Assembly: GCF_000308575.1 (NCBI RefSeq)
Contig: NZ_BAFZ01000051.1
Location: forward strand, 22,839-86,838
Reading direction: 5' to 3'
DNA length: 64,000 nt
DNA from: Nocardia exalbida NBRC 100660
GTDB lineage: Bacteria > Actinomycetota > Actinomycetes > Mycobacteriales > Mycobacteriaceae
Within the stretch, counting starts at the first letter, position 1, and every line of letters begins with the position of its first letter. The notes beneath the pieces are model-generated. The model was not told where the DNA came from, made no database searches, and worked only from the letters and a program-made list of their open reading frames with translations. Of the stretch, positions 61,130 to 64,000 are shown piece by piece. A program made the position numbers and the translations under genes.

Positions 61130-62641
61130 ATGACGACGTATGCACCGGTCACCATCCAGCAGGCACAGTTCCCGATCATCGAATCGTTCACCCAGGACAC
61201 CGTGACCAACCCGCACTGGCAACTGCTGGGCAGCGCGCGACTGCACGACGGCAGCCTGGAACTCACCCCCAACGCCAATTCCAAAGCCGGGACGGCATTC
61301 CTCGATCAGCCGTTCTCCTCCACGCTCGGAGTCACCATCGACTTCGACTACTCCTGCGAGGGAGCAGCCTCGCTCGGCGACGGCTTCAGCGTCTACGTCA
61401 TCGACGGAGCACACACCACCCAGCCCGGTGGCATCGGCGCCGCACTCGGCTACTCCATCACGAAAACGGGATCGGGGCAGATCACCGCGCCGGGAGTCAC
61501 CGCCGGGATCGTGGGCGTCGGCTTCGACAACTACGGGAACTTCGCCACATCGCTGGCCGGTTCCGGAGGAGGTTCGCAACGGCCCAACACCGTCGGTGTG
61601 CGCGGAGCCGGCAATCTTCGAGAAGGGTTCGGCTGGCTCACCGGCGTTCAGGTGCCAGGTGGATTCCGCGCCGACTGGGAGCGCGGCGCCCACATCCAGG
61701 TCTCCATCGTCGGCGGTCGGCTCACCGTTCGCCACGCCGACAAAGCCAACCCGAACGGCACCCTGCTGATCGACAACTTCGATCTCACCGGCGCCGACGG
61801 TCAGCCGCCTCTGCCCGAAACCTTCAAACTGGGCTTCGCGGCCGGGACCGGTGCCGCGACCGCCTACCACCGGATCAGGAACCTCAAGGTGACCCTGCCC
61901 GCGGAAATGCCTCTGGAGATCAGCGGCCCGCAGACAGCGCAGTCGGGACATCGGATCGCCTACACCATCGGTGTGCAGAATCTCGGCCCCAACGACGCCC
62001 CCGACGCCGTGCTGGACGCCGCCGTCCCGACAGAGCTGACCGATCTGGAACTGACCTGCCAGGCCGAGAACGGGGCCGTGTGCGGCACCGGTTCGGTCCG
62101 CGACGGCTTACACATGCCGATCGACCTGCCCAAGGGCAGCAAGGCGACCATCACCCTGTCCGGCACCATCGACCCGCAGTACGAGGGCCGACTCACCTGC
62201 ACCAGCCTCATCACCTCACCCTCGCGCGCCAATACCGCCGAACGGCACTCCGGCTCGGTCACCACCGAGGTCGCTCGGCCGCCCGTTACCGTCTCCCCCG
62301 TGATCGTCGGGCAGTGGCCCCAGACGTGGCCCGAGGACGCGACGGGGTGGATCATCAGCTACGACCTCACTCTGGCCGCCCACGCCCAGCGGGTGGTGTG
62401 GTGGGAGATCCGCTTCGACGTCCCGCCACGAACCCGCATCAATCCCCAGCAGAGTCAGTGGTACAAGGTGCTCGAGGACGGCACCGACGGATCGGTCGTC
62501 ATCGCCACACCGGATGACACCCACACCATCGAACCCGGAACACCTTTGACCGTGGCCGTGCAACTGCTCTACCCATCCCAGCACGAAGCCGGTGACGGCA
62601 CCCTGCGCAACCTCCACGCCACCGAGGTGACCCGGCCATAG
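61130..62641 (+). CDS. L-type lectin-domain protein with DUF11-like repeat
   Basis: 503 residues from ATG 61130, with GAGGAGG upstream. Residues 12-235 form a legume-like (L-type) lectin: VTIDFDYSCEGAASLGDGFSVYVIDG, GIVGVGFDNYGNFA, RGAGNLREGFGWLTG and FKLGFAAGTGAATAYHRI, with the D/N metal-sugar residues in GVGFDNYGN. Residues about 240-360 look like a DUF11/CARDB-type beta domain (ISGPQTAQSGHRIAYTIGVQ). The rest is another beta region. No signal peptide is present, although lectins of this type usually act outside. Confidence 0.82.
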   Translation: MTTYAPVTIQQAQFPIIESFTQDTVTNPHWQLLGSARLHDGSLELTPNANSKAGTAFLDQPFSSTLGVTIDFDYSCEGAASLGDGFSVYVIDGAHTTQPGGIGAALGYSITKTGSGQITAPGVTAGIVGVGFDNYGNFATSLAGSGGGSQRPNTVGVRGAGNLREGFGWLTGVQVPGGFRADWERGAHIQVSIVGGRLTVRHADKANPNGTLLIDNFDLTGADGQPPLPETFKLGFAAGTGAATAYHRIRNLKVTLPAEMPLEISGPQTAQSGHRIAYTIGVQNLGPNDAPDAVLDAAVPTELTDLELTCQAENGAVCGTGSVRDGLHMPIDLPKGSKATITLSGTIDPQYEGRLTCTSLITSPSRANTAERHSGSVTTEVARPPVTVSPVIVGQWPQTWPEDATGWIISYDLTLAAHAQRVVWWEIRFDVPPRTRINPQQSQWYKVLEDGTDGSVVIATPDDTHTIEPGTPLTVAVQLLYPSQHEAGDGTLRNLHATEVTRP

Positions 62642-62726
62642 CCCGTTCTCCAACCCACTCACTCGCCAGGTCGCGGCGTTCCAGTGACGGTAGGACCCGG
62701 CCCTTCCGACAATCGGCACGCAAGAT

Positions 62727-62753
62727 GCGGGTGCACCGGCAAGGTGCACCCGC
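62727..62753. terminator. Hairpin after the lectin gene
   Basis: A perfect 11-bp stem, GCGGGTGCACC / GGTGCACCCGC, loop GGCAA, about 85 bases after the lectin stop. There is no T-run. Confidence 0.55.
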
Positions 62754-62897
62754 ACTAAGCGCGTCGAGTGTTCTGCATTCATTCGTCGAGGTCGGGCCTG
62801 GTGCTGGCCGCGCGCCTGCGCCCGGAGTTGAAACTGAACCCGCCCCACCTGTCCCAGCCCGACTCCGTGGACCTCCGGTCCGGTCCCGGCACGCCTG

Positions 62898-63520
62898 ATG
62901 CGATTCGACATCCGCATGTCCGCACAAACACTGCTCATCGAGGAGGGCAGGATCGTCGGAGTCGGGCAGGATTTGCAGGCCGACGCCCAAGTGCTCGATG
63001 TGCGGGCAAGATCGTCGTCCCGGCTTCGTGAACTCCCATCACCACATGTTCCAGACCGCTTTGCGCTCCTACTGGGCCGATGCCCTCGACCTGGACTATT
63101 TCATGCAATCGCGGGCCGGAGCCGACGCGCTGTTCCACCAGTACACCCCCGAAGACGTCTACTGGGGACAATTCGGTGGGGCACTGGAGAATGGCAACAC
63201 TCGGCGGAGCCGAAGGCGCGCACCTCGACCATCTGGTCGGATCTCTCACCCCGGGCAAGCGGGCCGACGTCATCACACTCGACACCCGGACACTCAACGC
63301 CGGACCGGTCGATCACGCGGCGGGCGCCGTCGTCCAGCACATGGACACCAGCAACGTCGACACCGTGATCGTCGACGGGCGCATCGTCAAGCGCGGGGGC
63401 CGACTACTCGGCGTGGACATCGAAGAAGTGCTGCAACAACTCGAACGGTCGGCCACCGGGCTCATCAATCGCTCCCGAGCCACCGCCATCCTCTTCACGG
63501 GATGCCGGCACCTGCCATGA
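62898..63520 (+). pseudogene. Amidohydrolase with frameshift and large internal deletion
   Basis: The 5' part (LLIEEGRIVGVGQDLQADAQ) and, after a frameshift near 63005, GFVNSHHHMFQTALRSYWADALDLDYF are the start of a metal-dependent amidohydrolase of the cytosine-deaminase/chlorohydrolase type. It has the HxH zinc motif in NSHHHM. At about 63190 the frame jumps to TLGGAEGAHLDHLVGSLTPGKRADVITLDT and GRLLGVDIEEVLQQLERSA, the C-terminal end. About 270 residues in the middle are missing. Confidence 0.78.
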
Positions 63521-63546
63521 CATTCGACGTGCCATGATCCGGGTGT

Positions 63547-64000
63547 TCAGCCGACCGGGAGTTTCACCACCGGATCGGGGCCCAGGTCGGTGACGTATAC
63601 GTTGCCCGCAGCGTCGACCGCCACCCCCTGGGGATTCTTCAGGCCGGTGAACGGCAGCGGCGTCGGCGTCGACGCGCCCGCCGCCAACCTCACCACCCAT
63701 TTGTTACCCCAGTCGACGACGTACAGGTCTCCCGCCCCGTCGACGGCCAGACCCTGGGGATCTTTGAGCCCGACGAATGGCAACGTGGTCGGCGCCGACG
63801 CGCCCGGCGACAACATCAACACCCGCTCGGTACCCAATTCGGTGACATATACGTTGCCCGCAGCGTCGACCGCCACCCCCTGGGGATCTCGCAGCCCCGT
63901 GAACGGCAGCGGCGTCGGTACCGACGCGCCCGCCGACAACCTCAACACCCGATCGATTACCCCAGTCGGCGACGTACACGTCTCCCGCCCGTCGACGGCC
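63547..64000 (-). CDS. NHL-repeat beta-propeller protein (5' end outside window)
   Basis: The minus-strand protein reads in 42-residue repeats: FTGLRDPQGVAVDAAGNVYV, FVGLKDPQGLAVDGAGDLYV and FTGLKNPQGVAVDAAGNVYV, each followed by a V/DWGxxxVxxLxAGAS strand. Similar repeats form the outer sensor of PknD-like kinases and secreted NHL proteins. Near 63950-63985 the frame slips by one base, then back, within 40 bases, giving RETCTSPTG instead of AGDVYVADWG. Either a sequencing error or a recent frameshift explains this. Neighbouring repeats are almost identical in DNA. Confidence 0.7.
   Translation of the reverse strand, partial: AVDGRETCTSPTGVIDRVLRLSAGASVPTPLPFTGLRDPQGVAVDAAGNVYVTELGTERVLMLSPGASAPTTLPFVGLKDPQGLAVDGAGDLYVVDWGNKWVVRLAAGASTPTPLPFTGLKNPQGVAVDAAGNVYVTDLGPDPVVKLPVG

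Overview
The window is GC-rich actinobacterial DNA. It has many GTG and TTG starts, dense ATGA/TGATG start-stop overlaps, abundant TetR regulators and SDR enzymes, a PknH-like membrane Ser/Thr kinase with an outer beta-propeller, an Excalibur lipoprotein and NHL repeats. Together these suggest Nocardia or a close relative in the Mycobacteriales. That is an inference from style and gene content; no marker gene fixes the genus.

1-8 kb is ordinary accessory chromosome: a meta-cleavage-type hydrolase cut by the window edge, an MBL-fold hydrolase, a TetR/SDR pair with matching operators, a GNAT acetyltransferase, a P450 lacking the ExxR arginine, and a TetR/NmrA-like pair.

8.2-32.3 kb is an integrated genomic island in the 3' half of a tRNA-Pro(GGG) gene. 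A tyrosine integrase lies beside the tRNA, and a 44-bp exact copy of the tRNA 3' end recurs at 31911-31954. Beyond that second copy the terminator and the last 80 bp of an integrase are repeated too, followed by the tail of an ImmA/IrrE peptidase. At least two related elements therefore accreted here and the second was mostly deleted. The island carries (a) a defence block at 10-18 kb with an ABC-three-component operon (nuclease-like effector, winged-helix middle component, Rad50/DUF3732-like ATPase) and orphan nuclease-like genes (PD-(D/E)XK-like, DUF4365-like, Mrr-like); (b) a scar zone at 18-20.7 kb with truncated genes; and (c) a catabolic block at 20.7-31.2 kb (three alpha/beta hydrolases, acyl-CoA ligase, crotonase, two SDRs, GMC/cholesterol-oxidase-like flavoenzyme, TetR, quinone-oxidoreductase-like enzyme). 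Two copies of a GATAAC-GTTATC operator lie in its two divergent promoters. Three copies of a hairpin repeat flank block (c) and mark the scar zone.

33.8-46.2 kb holds an IclR regulator facing a ten-gene minus-strand operon: SDR, IlvD/Edd sugar-acid-type dehydratase, two DUF849/BKACE paralogs, DhaL and DhaK, two tandem small proteins of an unrecognised family, a second SDR and a VOC protein. A decayed HpcH/HpaI aldolase and an ACS-type MFS transporter lie close by. I read this as an uptake and catabolic route for a hydroxylated acid whose exact chemistry I cannot assign. Its two BKACE copies each lack different metal-site residues.

46.3-54.5 kb is a scrap-yard: a dead ISL3-type IS, pieces of IS256 transposase, RepSA replication initiator, DinB, GNAT and DUF2199. 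Intact genes sit among them: an alpha/beta hydrolase and TetR sharing three matching operators, a secreted His-rich peptide, a 59-residue CBM14-like chitin-binding protein and a beta-trefoil protein with three internal repeats. 54.5-64 kb contains a SAM methyltransferase, a membrane protein, the kinase, the lipoprotein, an L-type lectin, a decayed amidohydrolase and an NHL propeller running off the window.
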